Shown here piece by piece: positions 39,314-49,460 of a DNA stretch of 64,000 nucleotides (within the stretch, counting starts at the first letter, position 1; each line of letters starts with the position of its first letter). Origin of the DNA: Saccharothrix luteola (GTDB lineage Bacteria > Actinomycetota > Actinomycetes > Mycobacteriales > Pseudonocardiaceae); contig NZ_JAJHUO010000005.1 in assembly GCF_020859565.1 (NCBI RefSeq), positions 335,671-399,670 on the forward strand. Reading direction: 5' to 3'. A program made the position numbers and the translations under genes. A model generated the notes under the pieces. It had not been told where the DNA came from. It ran no database searches and worked only from the letters and a program-made list of their open reading frames with translations.

Positions 39314-42300
39314 GTGAGCACGCTGCAGTTCAAGCGCACGGCACGCCTCGCTGCTCCCCGCCCACCCGGCGGTGAGGTCCACCTCGAACCGCCACCCGAG
39401 GTGCCGCGGGTCATCCCCGGCAACATCATGATGAAGGCGATGCCCGTCGTCATGATCGTGTCGTCCGTCGGCATGATGGTGCTGATGTTCAGCTACAGCG
39501 GGCGCAGCCCCGCTGCGATGATCATGCCCGGCATGATGCTGGTCTCGACCATCGGGATGATGGCCGGCGGCATGGGCGGTGGCCGCGGCCAGAAGAAGGC
39601 CGAGATGAACGAGGACCGCAAGGACTACCTGCGCTACCTCGGCCAGATGCGCGACCGCGCCCGCGAGGCCGCCAACGAGCAGCGCGCCGAGCGCGAGTGG
39701 GTCCACCCCGACCCGCAGATGCTGTGGTCGCTGGCCACCACCCGGCGCATGTGGGAGCGCCGGCAGAACGACCCGGACTTCTGCCACCTGCGCGCGGGCC
39801 GCGGCTCGCAGCGCCTGGCCACGCGGCTCGTGCCGCCGCAGACCGGTCCCGTCGAGGAGTTGGAGCCGATCGCGACGCTGGCGCTGCGCCGGTTCGTGCG
39901 CGCCCACTCGCTGGTGCCCGACCTGCCGATCTCGATCGCGCTGCGCGGCTTCGCCGCCGTCGGCCTGCTCGGCGACATCGAGGAGAAGCGCGGCCTGGCC
40001 CGCGCCCTGCTGGCCCAGATGGTCACCTTCCACTCGCCGGACGACCTGCTGGTCGCCGTCGTCACCACCGGCCGCACCAAGGCCGAGTGGGAGTGGATGA
40101 AGTGGCTGCCGCACGTGCAGCACCCGGCGATCGTCGACGGCATCGGGCAGATGCGGATGATGGCGGGCTCGCTGGCCGAGGTCGAGCAGATGCTGGACGA
40201 GCAGTTGCGCGACCGGCAGCGGTTCACCCGCAACGCGCCGCCGCCCGCCGACCAGCCGCACATCGTGATCCTGATCGACGACGGCGACGTCACCCGGGAA
40301 GAGCAGATCATCCTGGAAGAGGGCCTGGTCGGCGTCACGCTGTTCGACCTGTCCGAGTCGCTGGGCAACCTCACCGCCCGCCGCGGCCTGCGGCTGGTGA
40401 TCGAGGACGGCAAGCTCGGCGCGCGCAGCGCCAGCGGCGTGGAGTGGTTCGGCGCGCCGGACTGGCTGAGCGTGGTCGAGGCCGAGGCGCTGGCCCGGCG
40501 GCTGTCGCCGTACCGGATCGGCGGCGTGGACGCGGGCGGCAGCGACGAGGACCCGCTGTCGATGAGCAACAACCCGCCGCTGCTGGAGTTCCTGGGCATC
40601 CCCGGCGACCCGATGACCTTCGACGTGCAGGCGGCGTGGCGGCCACGGCCGGTGCGCGACCGCTACCGGGTGCCGTTCGGCATCGGCGAGTTCGGTCAGC
40701 AGGTCGAGCTGGACATCAAGGAAGCGGCGATGGAGGGCATGGGCCCGCACGGCCTGTGCATCGGCGCGACCGGTTCCGGCAAGTCCGAGTTCCTGCGCAC
40801 GCTCGTGCTGGGCATGCTGGCCACGCACTCGTCGACCTCGCTCAACATGATCCTGGTCGACTTCAAGGGTGGCGCGACGTTCCTCGGCCTGGACAAGGCG
40901 CCGCACGTCGCCGCGACGATCACCAACCTGGCGGGCGACCTGACCCTGGTCGACCGCATGAAGGACGCGATCGCCGGTGAGGTGTCGCGTCGCCAGGAAG
41001 TGCTGGCCAAGGGCAACTACAAGAACGTGTGGGACTACGAGAAGGCGCGCGAGAACGGCGCCGACCTCGACCCGCTGCCGGCGTTGTTCATCTGCATCGA
41101 CGAGTTCTCCGAGATGCTGACGGCGAAGCCGGACTTCATCGACATCTTCCTCCAGATCGGCCGCGTCGGCCGGTCGCTGCAGATGCACATGCTCCTGGCG
41201 TCGCAGCGGCTGGAGGAGGGCAAGCTCCGCGGCCTGGACACGTTCCTGTCCTACCGGATCGGTCTGAAGACGTTCTCCGCCGCCGAGTCGCGCGCCGCGA
41301 TCGGCGTGCCGGACGCCTACGAGCTGCCGCCCATCCCGGGTTCGGGCTACCTGGGCGTGCAGGGCTCGCCGCTGACCCGGTTCAAGGCGCTGTACGTGTC
41401 CGGTCCGTACCGGCCCGCCGGGTTGCAGGTCGCGGGCCCGTCCGCGCCGGTGACCAGCGACAAGCGACCGCGCTACTTCGTGCCGGACTACATCGAGATC
41501 CCCAAGGAGCCGATCAAGCCGGTCGAGCCGGTCAAGCAGGCGAAGAAGGAAGAGGACTCCAACGAGCCCTCGGAGCTCGAGGTCATCGTCGAGCGGTTGG
41601 TGGGCCAGGGCCCGCCGGCGCACGAGGTGTGGCTGCCGCCGTTGAACGAGCCGCCGTCGCTGGACACGCTGCTGCCGCCGTTGCAGGCGACCGAGGACCG
41701 CGGCCTCACCGCGCCCGGCTTCTTCTCCAACGGCAAGCTCCAGGTGCCGCTCGGCGTGGTCGACAAGCCGTTCGAGCAGCGGCGCGACCTGCTGTGGGCG
41801 GACTTCTCCGGCGCCGCGGGCCACGGCGCGATCGTCGGCGGTCCGCAGTCGGGCAAGTCGATGATGCTGCGGACGCTGATCACGTCCATGGCGTTGTCGC
41901 ACACGCCGCAGGAAGTGCAGTTCTACTGCCTCGACCTCGGTGGCGGCACGCTCGCGTCGCTGGAGAACCTGCCGCACGTCGGTGGGTTCGCCAGCCGGTT
42001 GGACGTGGACAAGGCGCGACGGATGGTGGCCGAGCTGTCCGGCCTGATCACCGAGCGCGAGCAGCGGTTCCGCGCGCAGGGCATCGACTCGATGGTCGAG
42101 TTCCGCAACCGCAGGCGGCGCGGCGAGATCCGCGACGACGACTTCGGTGACGCGTTCCTGATCGTGGACGGCTGGATGAACTTCCGGCAGGAGTTCGAGG
42201 CGCTGGAGCCGATGGTCCAGGCGCTGGCCGCGCAGGGCCTGTCCTACGGCGTGCACGTGGTCGTGGCGGCGAACCGGTGGGCGGAGATCCGGCCCGCGAT

Positions 42301-43318
42301 GAAGGACCTGCTCGGCACGCGGTTCGAGCTGCGCCTCGGTGACGTCAGCGAGTCCGAGGTGGACCGGAAGGTCGCGGTCAACGTGCCGCCGGGCCGTCCG
42401 GGTCGCGGTCTGTCGCCGCAGAAGCTGCACTTCCTGACCGCGCTGCCGCGCATCGACGCGTCGTCGGACGCGGAGAACGTGGCGGCGGGCGTGCAGGACA
42501 TGATCGCGAAGGTGAGCGCCGCGTGGCGCGGCCAGCGCGCGCCGCAGGTCCGCCTGCTGCCCGACCTGCTGCCGTACCACGACTTCATGGCCCAGGTGCA
42601 GCAGCAGCGGCCGAACCGTGGTCACCTGGTGCCGATCGGCGTCAACGAGGACGAGCTGGCGCCGGTGTACCTGGACTTCGACGCCGACCCGCACTTCATG
42701 GCGCTGGCCGACGGCGAGGCGGGCAAGACCAACCTGCTGCGCACCATCGTGCGCGGCATCATGACCGGCTACACCTCGTCCGAGGCGCTGATCATGCTGG
42801 TCGACTACCGGCGCACCATGCTCGGCTACATCGAGACCGACCACCTGCTGTCCTACGCGGTGTCCTCGGCGCAGCTCACGGACATGATCAAGGACGTCCG
42901 CGGCTCGATGGCCAACCGCCTGCCCGGCCCGGACGTCACCCAGGAGCAGTTGAAGAACAGGTCCTGGTGGAAGGGCCCGGAGCTGTTCGTGGTCGTGGAC
43001 GACTACGACCTGGTCGCGCCGCAGGGTTCGCAGAACCCGTTGCAGCCGCTGGCGGAGTTCATCCCGCAGGCCAAGGACGTGGGTCTGCACATCGTCGCGG
43101 TGCGGCGCATGGGTGGCGCGTCGCGGGCGATGTACGACCCGATCCTGGGCAAGCTGAAGGAGATCTCGGCGCCGATCATGGTGGGTTCCGGCTCGAAGGA
43201 GGAAGGGGCGATCGTGGGCAACCTCAAGGCGTCGCCGCAGCCTCCCGGCCGTGGCACGCTGGTCACCCGCAAGCTGGGGCAGCAGCGCATCCAGCTGGCG
43301 TGGATCGACCCGGACTGA
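39314..43318 (+). CDS. eccC: type VII secretion ATPase EccC, three-domain
   Basis: EccC (1334 aa) is the motor of the ESX system, an FtsK/SpoIIIE-type protein in one chain. Two membrane helices lie at residues about 38-90. Nucleotide domain 1 has Walker A GATGSGKS at 484-491 with ICIDEFSEM as Walker B; domain 2 has GGPQSGKS at 842-849; domain 3 has ADGEAGKT at 1132-1139, where the first P-loop glycine is alanine. Domains 2 and 3 normally bind the WXG100 signal. Start GTG 39314. It is divergent from eccD and followed by the second repeated hairpin and a terminator. Confidence 0.97.
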   Translation: MSTLQFKRTARLAAPRPPGGEVHLEPPPEVPRVIPGNIMMKAMPVVMIVSSVGMMVLMFSYSGRSPAAMIMPGMMLVSTIGMMAGGMGGGRGQKKAEMNEDRKDYLRYLGQMRDRAREAANEQRAEREWVHPDPQMLWSLATTRRMWERRQNDPDFCHLRAGRGSQRLATRLVPPQTGPVEELEPIATLALRRFVRAHSLVPDLPISIALRGFAAVGLLGDIEEKRGLARALLAQMVTFHSPDDLLVAVVTTGRTKAEWEWMKWLPHVQHPAIVDGIGQMRMMAGSLAEVEQMLDEQLRDRQRFTRNAPPPADQPHIVILIDDGDVTREEQIILEEGLVGVTLFDLSESLGNLTARRGLRLVIEDGKLGARSASGVEWFGAPDWLSVVEAEALARRLSPYRIGGVDAGGSDEDPLSMSNNPPLLEFLGIPGDPMTFDVQAAWRPRPVRDRYRVPFGIGEFGQQVELDIKEAAMEGMGPHGLCIGATGSGKSEFLRTLVLGMLATHSSTSLNMILVDFKGGATFLGLDKAPHVAATITNLAGDLTLVDRMKDAIAGEVSRRQEVLAKGNYKNVWDYEKARENGADLDPLPALFICIDEFSEMLTAKPDFIDIFLQIGRVGRSLQMHMLLASQRLEEGKLRGLDTFLSYRIGLKTFSAAESRAAIGVPDAYELPPIPGSGYLGVQGSPLTRFKALYVSGPYRPAGLQVAGPSAPVTSDKRPRYFVPDYIEIPKEPIKPVEPVKQAKKEEDSNEPSELEVIVERLVGQGPPAHEVWLPPLNEPPSLDTLLPPLQATEDRGLTAPGFFSNGKLQVPLGVVDKPFEQRRDLLWADFSGAAGHGAIVGGPQSGKSMMLRTLITSMALSHTPQEVQFYCLDLGGGTLASLENLPHVGGFASRLDVDKARRMVAELSGLITEREQRFRAQGIDSMVEFRNRRRRGEIRDDDFGDAFLIVDGWMNFRQEFEALEPMVQALAAQGLSYGVHVVVAANRWAEIRPAMKDLLGTRFELRLGDVSESEVDRKVAVNVPPGRPGRGLSPQKLHFLTALPRIDASSDAENVAAGVQDMIAKVSAAWRGQRAPQVRLLPDLLPYHDFMAQVQQQRPNRGHLVPIGVNEDELAPVYLDFDADPHFMALADGEAGKTNLLRTIVRGIMTGYTSSEALIMLVDYRRTMLGYIETDHLLSYAVSSAQLTDMIKDVRGSMANRLPGPDVTQEQLKNRSWWKGPELFVVVDDYDLVAPQGSQNPLQPLAEFIPQAKDVGLHIVAVRRMGGASRAMYDPILGKLKEISAPIMVGSGSKEEGAIVGNLKASPQPPGRGTLVTRKLGQQRIQLAWIDPD

Positions 43319-43321
43319 GTC

Positions 43322-43347
43322 GGATTGCCGCTGCTCCGCAGACGGCG
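43322..43347 (+). repeat. 26-base repeated hairpin, copy 2
   Basis: Identical to 35964-35989, three bases past the eccC stop. It may be a recurrent 3'-end stability or termination element. Confidence 0.85.
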
Positions 43348-43362
43348 ACGTGAACGACGCAG

Positions 43363-43386
43363 AGGGCCTCGCTCCGGCGGGGCCTT
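43363..43386 (+). terminator. terminator after eccC
   Basis: AGGGCCTCGC (43363-43372) and GCGGGGCCTT (43377-43386) pair with two G-T wobbles and a TCCG tetraloop. It lies 45 bases past eccC. Confidence 0.7.
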
Positions 43387-43479
43387 CCGCGTGTCCGCCG
43401 GCAGCGGGAGTTGACTCTCGGTGTCCGGGCGGTGTCGGTGCGCTGTCCTATGCTTCGCCCCGCACGAATTGGGGGTGGC

Positions 43480-46224
43480 GTGGAGACTGAGTTCAAGGTG
43501 CTCGGGCCCCTCGAGGTCTGGCACGACGGCAGGCAGGTGGCGCTGCCGACGGGCAAGGCGCGGGTGCTGCTGGCCAGCCTGCTGCTGCGCGCGGGCAGCG
43601 TGGTGCCGATGGACCTCCTGGTCGACCGGCTCTGGGACGGCCGGTCGCTGAACCCGGCCCGCACCAGGGCGACGTTGCACATGGTGGTGACCCGGCTGCG
43701 CCAGTCGCTCGGCCCGGCGAACGTGGTGCGCACCGCCACCGGCGGGTACGTGGCGGACGTGCCGCCGGACGCGCTCGACCTGCACCGGTTCCGCGAGCTG
43801 GTCGACCGCGACCGGCTGGCGGAGGCGCTGGACCTGTGGCGTGGCGCGCCGTTGTCGGACGTGCCGTCCGACGTCCTGCACGGCGAGGACGTCGCGCCCC
43901 TGCTGGAGGAACGCCTCGACGCGCTGGAACGGCGCCTGGACGTGGACCTGGCGGCGGGCAGGCCGGCGGAGGTGGTGCCCGAGCTGCGGTCGCTGACCCG
44001 CGAGCACCCGTTGCGCGAGCGGTTCTGGGGTCAGCTGATGGAAGCGCTGTCCCGATCGGACCGGCAGGCCGAGGCGCTGGCCGCCTACCGGTCCGTGCGC
44101 CGGCTGCTGGCCGAGCAGCTCGGCGTCGACCCGGGCCCGCGCTTGCAGGAGCTGCACCAGCGGATCCTCACCGCCGCGCCGGTCGCCGTGCGCACGGACA
44201 CCCAGGACACCCTGAGCACGCCGAGGCAGCTCCCGCCGCACACCCGGTTCTTCGTCGGACGTGACGGCGAGCTGGCCGCGTTGTGGGCGCTGCTCGACTC
44301 GGCCGCCGCGGGCACGGCGGTGATCGCGGCGATCAACGGCGCGGCCGGCGTCGGCAAGACGGCGTTGGCGTTGCACTGGGCGAGCCAGAGCGCGCACCGC
44401 TTCCCGGACGGCCAGCTCTACGTCAACCTGCGCGGGTTCGACCCGACGGGCGAGCCGATGAGCCCGGACGAGGCGTTGCGCGGTTTCCTCGGCGCGCTGG
44501 GCGTGGCGCCGGAGCGCGTGCCGTCCGGGCTGGACGAGCAGGTAGGCCTGTACCGCAGCCTGCTGGCCGAGCGCCGGGTGCTGGTGGTGCTGGACAACGC
44601 GGCGGACAGCGAGCAGGTCCGACCGCTGCTGCCCAGCGGCCCCCGCTGCCTGGCCCTGGTGACCAGCCGCAACCAGCTCGACGGGCTGGTGGTGCGCGAG
44701 GGCGCGCAGCCGTTGCCGCTCGGCGTGCTGACCGACGGTGAGGCGACCGCGCTGCTGGAGCGGCAGCTCGGCGCGGGGAGGGTCGGCGCCGAGCCGGACG
44801 CGGTGCGCGAGCTGATCGGGCACTGCGCGGGGCTGCCGCTGGCGTTGTCGGTGGTCGCGGCACGTGCGGCGGCGCACCCGGACTTCGCGCTGCGGGCGTT
44901 GGCCGGTGAGCTGGCCGACGAGCGGACCAGGCTGGAGGCGCTCGACACGGGTGAGGCGACGACCAGCGTCAAGACGGTGTTCTCCTGGTCCTACGAGCGG
45001 TTGAGCCCGGCCGCGGCCCGGATGTTCCTGCTGCTGGGCGTGCACGCGGGGCCGGAGGTGTCGATCCCGGCGGCGGCGAGCCTGGCCGGCGTGCCGCTGC
45101 GCGTCGCCCGCCGGAACCTGGGCGAGCTGAGCAGGCTGCACCTGGTCGCGGAGCCGGTGCCGGGCCGCTTCACGCTGCACGACCTGGTGCACGCCTTCGC
45201 GCGCGACCTGGTCGCGGCGCACGAGGACCAGGCCGGCCTGCGCGACGCCCTGCGGCGGTTGCTCGACCACTACCTGCACACCGCGAACACGGCCGACCGG
45301 CTGCTGTACTCGCAGCGCGAGGAGGTGCCGATCGCCGAGCCGGCCCCCGGCGCGGTGGTCACGGAGCTGACCGAGCGGGTCGACGCGCTGGCCTGGTTCG
45401 GCCTGGAGCAGGCTTCGCTGTTCGCCGCGGTGGGGCACGCCGCGGCGCACGGTTTCGACACCCACGCCTGGCAGTTGGCGTGGACGACCACGGCGTTCGC
45501 CCGGCTGCGGTCGTTCTGGCACGAGCAGGCGCGGTGCCTGGAGATCGCGTTGGCCGCGGCCCGGCGGCTGGGCGACCGGGTCGCGCTCGCCACGACCAAC
45601 CGGGCCCTCGGCCGGATCCTGATCACGCTGCGGCGGTTCGCCGAGTCGGCGGCCTACCTCACCGCCGCGCTCGACCTGGCGAGCGAGCTGGGCGACCGGC
45701 AGAGCCGGGCCCACATCCACCGCCACCTGGCGGGGCTGTACGAGGGCTGGGAGATGCTGCCCGAGGCCCTGCACCACGCCGAACGGGCGCTGGCGCTGTT
45801 CGAGGAGCTGGGCGACCGGGCGGGCACGGCCCGCGCGCTCAACGCCGTCGGCTGGGCCCGCGCGATGCTCGGCGAGGACCTGCACCGGGCGCTGGCCGAC
45901 TGCGGCCGGGCGCTGGTGGTGTTCCGCGAGGTCAACGACGTGCTGGCGGAGGCGGCGACGTGGGACAGCCTCGGCTACGTCCACCACCGCCTGCACGACC
46001 TGGACGAGGCGGTCCGCTGCTACCGCGAGGCGCTGCCGCGGTACCGGGAGAGCGGCGACCGCTACGAGGAGGCCGCGACGTTGCAACGGCTCGGCGACAC
46101 GCACGTGCTGGCGGGCGACCACGACGCGGCACGCGAGGTGTGGCAGGCGGCGTTGGACATCCTGGACGAGCTCGGCCACGGCGCGGCCGAGGCGCTGCGG
46201 GCGAAGGCGGCCGGTTTACCGTGA
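43480..46224 (+). CDS. SARP/AfsR-type regulator with NB-ARC and TPR domains
   Basis: This 914-aa protein has an N-terminal winged-helix DNA-binding domain (FKVLGPLEVWHDGRQVALP, residues about 1-95), a bacterial transcriptional activation domain (about 95-245, ending LLAEQLGVDPGPRLQELHQRIL), an NB-ARC ATPase with P-loop GAAGVGKT near 287, and C-terminal TPR-like repeats from about 650. AfsR-type SARPs activate pathway genes. The GTG at 43480 is chosen because it matches the paralogue's VRTEFKVLGP start; ATG 43450 would add ten residues. Setting next to eccC suggests control of the ESX locus, which is inference. Confidence 0.9.
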   Translation: METEFKVLGPLEVWHDGRQVALPTGKARVLLASLLLRAGSVVPMDLLVDRLWDGRSLNPARTRATLHMVVTRLRQSLGPANVVRTATGGYVADVPPDALDLHRFRELVDRDRLAEALDLWRGAPLSDVPSDVLHGEDVAPLLEERLDALERRLDVDLAAGRPAEVVPELRSLTREHPLRERFWGQLMEALSRSDRQAEALAAYRSVRRLLAEQLGVDPGPRLQELHQRILTAAPVAVRTDTQDTLSTPRQLPPHTRFFVGRDGELAALWALLDSAAAGTAVIAAINGAAGVGKTALALHWASQSAHRFPDGQLYVNLRGFDPTGEPMSPDEALRGFLGALGVAPERVPSGLDEQVGLYRSLLAERRVLVVLDNAADSEQVRPLLPSGPRCLALVTSRNQLDGLVVREGAQPLPLGVLTDGEATALLERQLGAGRVGAEPDAVRELIGHCAGLPLALSVVAARAAAHPDFALRALAGELADERTRLEALDTGEATTSVKTVFSWSYERLSPAAARMFLLLGVHAGPEVSIPAAASLAGVPLRVARRNLGELSRLHLVAEPVPGRFTLHDLVHAFARDLVAAHEDQAGLRDALRRLLDHYLHTANTADRLLYSQREEVPIAEPAPGAVVTELTERVDALAWFGLEQASLFAAVGHAAAHGFDTHAWQLAWTTTAFARLRSFWHEQARCLEIALAAARRLGDRVALATTNRALGRILITLRRFAESAAYLTAALDLASELGDRQSRAHIHRHLAGLYEGWEMLPEALHHAERALALFEELGDRAGTARALNAVGWARAMLGEDLHRALADCGRALVVFREVNDVLAEAATWDSLGYVHHRLHDLDEAVRCYREALPRYRESGDRYEEAATLQRLGDTHVLAGDHDAAREVWQAALDILDELGHGAAEALRAKAAGLP

Positions 46225-46563
46225 CGGGCGGTGACCGGGCTCGCCGCCGGTGATGGGCCGGCCGACACCGCGGGCTCCTCGGCGGGGAGAGCGGAGGAGC
46301 CCGCGGGTCCGGTCGTCACCGCGGCGTGGGCCGGGCAGGCGTCGTCCCCCTCGACGAGCACCCACCACCGGGACCGGATCCCCCCTGGCGCACCTCCGGC
46401 CCCGCGCCCGCTGGGGGTCGCGGCGGTGAACGACCCCACTGTGCAAGAAGCGCCTCACAGTCCCCTCACTACCTGCTCACCGAGAACCGGTTCAGGCGAC
46501 GGTCGCCGCCACGTCACGGCGCGTGATCGAGCCGTACACTCGTCACCGTGCAGGGGGAGCCTG
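46225..46563 (+). other. gap between the two SARP genes
   Basis: No gene is seen in these 339 bases. A strong terminator for the first SARP gene is at 46268-46306. TACACT at 46535-46540 is a fair -10 box, 23 bases before the second SARP start, but its -35 region is poor. Confidence 0.5.
46268..46306 (+). terminator. terminator after the first SARP gene
   Basis: CCGCGGGCTCCTC (46268-46280) pairs perfectly with 46294-46306 over a 13-base loop. It lies 43 bases past the stop, so the two SARP genes are probably separate transcripts. Confidence 0.8.
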
Positions 46564-49356
46564 GTGAGGACTGAGTTCAAGGTGCTCGGACCGATCGAGG
46601 TGTGGCACGGCGACGAGCAGGTGCCGATCCCCGCCGGGCGGGCCAGGGTGCTGCTGGCGGTCCTGCTGCTGCGGGCGAACCAGCCGGTGACGGCCGACGA
46701 GCTGGTCGACCGGCTGTGGGACGGCGAGGCGCCCAACCCGGACCGCGCCAAGGCGACGTTGCAGATGGTCGTGCGGCGCCTGCGCCAAGCCCTGGGCGAG
46801 GCCAACGTGGTGCGCACGACCACCGGCGGCTACCTGGCGGAGCTGCAGCCGCACGCGCTGGACCTGCACGAGTTCCGCGACCTGGCCGCGCAGGGCCGGT
46901 TCGCCGAGGCGCTGGAGCTGTGGCGCGGCACGCCGCTGTCGGACGTGTCGTCGGACTCCCTGCACCAGGACGAGGTCGAACCTCTGCTGGAGGAACGCCT
47001 CGGCGTGCTGGAGCGCCGCTTCGACGCCGAGCTGGCGGCCGGTCGCGGCGGCGGTCTCGTGGGCGAGCTGCGGTCGCTGACCAAGCAGCACCCGCTGCGC
47101 GAGCGGTTCTGGGCGCAGTTGATGACGGCGCTGCGTGCGTCCGGCCGGCGTGCCGAGGCGTTGACCGCCTACGCGGAGATGAGGACCGTCCTCACCACCG
47201 AGCTGGGCGTCGAGCCGGGGCCGGAGCTGCGGGCGCTGCACGCGGCCCTGCTGACCGAGGACGACGGCGGCTCGCCGGCCGTGCGCCTGCGCGACCACCT
47301 GCCCCGCGACCTGCCCGACTTCACCGGGCGGGCCGACGAGCTGGCGGCGGTCGCGAGGGTCGCCGAACGCGGACTGGTCTGCGCGGTGGACGGGATGGCC
47401 GGCGTCGGGAAGACGGCGTTCGCGGTGCACGCCGCGCACCTGCTGTCCGACCGGTACCCCGACGGCCGGTTCTACATCGACCTGCACGGCTACACCGAGG
47501 GCCAGGAGCCGCGGGAGCCGCTCGACGCGCTCGCCGTGCTGCTGTACTCGCTGGGCGTGCCGCGCGAGCGCGTGCCGGTCGGGCTGGACGAGCGGGTGGC
47601 GTTGTGGCGCTCGGAGCTGGCCGGGCTGCGCGCGGTGGTCGTGCTGGACAACGCGTTCGACGCGCTCCAGGTCCGGCCGCTGCTGCCGTCGACGCCCGGC
47701 TGCCTGGTGATCGTGACCAGCAGGCGCAGGCTCGTCGGCCTGGACGGCAGCCACGCGCTGTCGCTGCCGGTCCTGCCCGGACCGGTCGCCGTCGACCTCT
47801 TCCGGCAGGTGGCGGGCCGGACCACGCTCGACCCCGCCGCGCTGACCCGGCTGGTGGAGCTGTGCGGCCACCTCCCGCTGGCGATCCGGCTCGCGGCGGC
47901 CAGGCTGAACCACCGGGCGTCGTGGACCGCCGAGTACCTGATCGACCGGATGCGCGACGAGCGGCGGCGGCTGCGCGAGTTCGCCGCGGGCGACCGGGAC
48001 GTCGCGTCCGCGTTCGCCGTGTCCTACCGGACGTTGGACGACGTGCAGCGGCGCGTGTTCCGGGCGCTGGGCCGCCACATCGGCGAGGACGTGGACCGCT
48101 ACTCCGGCGCCGCGCTGTCGGGCCTGCCCGCGCACGTGGTGGACGAGGTGCTCGGCGCGCTGGTCGAGGTGAACCTGGTCGAGGAACCGCGCCAGGGCCG
48201 GTTCCGGCTGCACGACCTGGTCCGCCAGTACGCGCAGGGCACCGCCGAACCGGACGACGCCGCGATCGTGCGGCTGCTCGACTACTACCTCGCCGTGGTG
48301 AAGGCCGGCGATGAGGCGCTCTACCCGCACCGGCCGCGGCTGCCGGTGCGCACCACCGACGGGTCGCTGGAGCTGCCGGGGTTCGACACCGCCGGCCCGG
48401 CCGTGGAGTGGTTCGAGGCGGAGCGCGAGAACATCGCCGCCGCCGTGCGCCACGCCGCCCGCACCGGGCTCGACGAGCACGCGTGGCAGCTCCCGTACCT
48501 GCTCTGGGGCTTCTACTACCACGGCGGTCACGTCTCGGACTGGATCTCCACCCACGAGATCGCCCTCGACGCCACCCTGCGGCGGGGCGACGACCGGGCG
48601 CGGGCGCGCATCCTCAGCGGGCTGGCCGGCGGCTACTGGGCGTGCGGGCGGAACGAGGAGGCGCTCGACCAGTTCCGCCAGGCGCACGCCCTGATGGAGG
48701 CGGCCGGCGAGCACGCGCCCGCTGCCGTGCTGCTCGGCAACATCTGCGCCTGCCTCGACCACCTCGGGCGGCACGAGGAGGCGCTGGAGCACGGGGAGCG
48801 CGGCGTCCGGATCCAGCGGGAGCGCGGCTTCACGGGGCACCTCGCGCTGACCCTGTGCAACACGGCGTCGTCGTTGATGAAGCTGGGTCGGTACGAGGAG
48901 TCGATCGAGCGCTACGGGGAAGCGATCGAGGCGTGCGCGCAGGTCGACGACGAGCACACCGAGGCCGCCGCGCTCATGGAGGTCGCCCGGCCGTTGAGCG
49001 CGCTCGGCCGGGAGGACGAAGCGCTCGACAGCGCCATGAGGGCGCTGGCGGTCCTGGAGCGGCTGGCCGACGCCACCGGCACCGCCGAGGCGGCGATCGT
49101 CGCGGCGGAGATCCACCTGAAGGCAGGACGGTTGGACGAGGCGCTGGACTACTTCCGGCGCACGCTCGGCATCCTCGACCAGGCCACCATCCCGTGGGAG
49201 CACGCCGCCGCGCTGGCCGGCCTGGCGGACGTCTTCGACCGCCGGGGCGACCGGGTGACGGCCGCCGAGCACCGGAGGCGGGCGATCGACCTCTACGAAC
49301 GGCTCGGCAGCGACCGCGCGGCGGAGCTCAGGGCCCTGGCGGGGGACGGCGGCTGA
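46564..49356 (+). CDS. SARP/AfsR-type regulator with NB-ARC and TPR domains, second copy
   Basis: This 930-aa protein has the same domain order as its upstream neighbour: winged helix (FKVLGPIEVWHGDEQVPIP), activation domain, NB-ARC with GMAGVGKT near residue 278, then TPR-like repeats in the last 300 residues. Similarity is strong in the first 245 residues and weaker in the sensor part, so the two should bind related DNA but sense different inputs. The GTG at 46564 has GGGGGAG upstream. It precedes the Hsp70-like gene by about 100 bases. Confidence 0.9.
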   Translation: MRTEFKVLGPIEVWHGDEQVPIPAGRARVLLAVLLLRANQPVTADELVDRLWDGEAPNPDRAKATLQMVVRRLRQALGEANVVRTTTGGYLAELQPHALDLHEFRDLAAQGRFAEALELWRGTPLSDVSSDSLHQDEVEPLLEERLGVLERRFDAELAAGRGGGLVGELRSLTKQHPLRERFWAQLMTALRASGRRAEALTAYAEMRTVLTTELGVEPGPELRALHAALLTEDDGGSPAVRLRDHLPRDLPDFTGRADELAAVARVAERGLVCAVDGMAGVGKTAFAVHAAHLLSDRYPDGRFYIDLHGYTEGQEPREPLDALAVLLYSLGVPRERVPVGLDERVALWRSELAGLRAVVVLDNAFDALQVRPLLPSTPGCLVIVTSRRRLVGLDGSHALSLPVLPGPVAVDLFRQVAGRTTLDPAALTRLVELCGHLPLAIRLAAARLNHRASWTAEYLIDRMRDERRRLREFAAGDRDVASAFAVSYRTLDDVQRRVFRALGRHIGEDVDRYSGAALSGLPAHVVDEVLGALVEVNLVEEPRQGRFRLHDLVRQYAQGTAEPDDAAIVRLLDYYLAVVKAGDEALYPHRPRLPVRTTDGSLELPGFDTAGPAVEWFEAERENIAAAVRHAARTGLDEHAWQLPYLLWGFYYHGGHVSDWISTHEIALDATLRRGDDRARARILSGLAGGYWACGRNEEALDQFRQAHALMEAAGEHAPAAVLLGNICACLDHLGRHEEALEHGERGVRIQRERGFTGHLALTLCNTASSLMKLGRYEESIERYGEAIEACAQVDDEHTEAAALMEVARPLSALGREDEALDSAMRALAVLERLADATGTAEAAIVAAEIHLKAGRLDEALDYFRRTLGILDQATIPWEHAAALAGLADVFDRRGDRVTAAEHRRRAIDLYERLGSDRAAELRALAGDGG

Positions 49357-49460
49357 CCCCGGCCGGGCATCGGGTATCGGCTCGGCGACCCGGCGGCGGA
49401 TCGTCGGTCCGGTGAGGTATGCATATGCAGGCCCGCCCCGGCCGACGAGGGGGATGACGG

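Noticed and set aside
38822..43090. A 1422-codon open frame on the minus strand opposite eccC
   Set aside because: It is the GC-bias shadow of eccC. It is Arg/Gln/Leu/His-rich, has no motifs, and spans eccC and the 5' end of eccD.
43003..46179. A 1058-codon minus-strand frame opposite the first SARP gene
   Set aside because: Shadow frame; composition is Gln/Arg/His-rich and the plus-strand product has clear domains.
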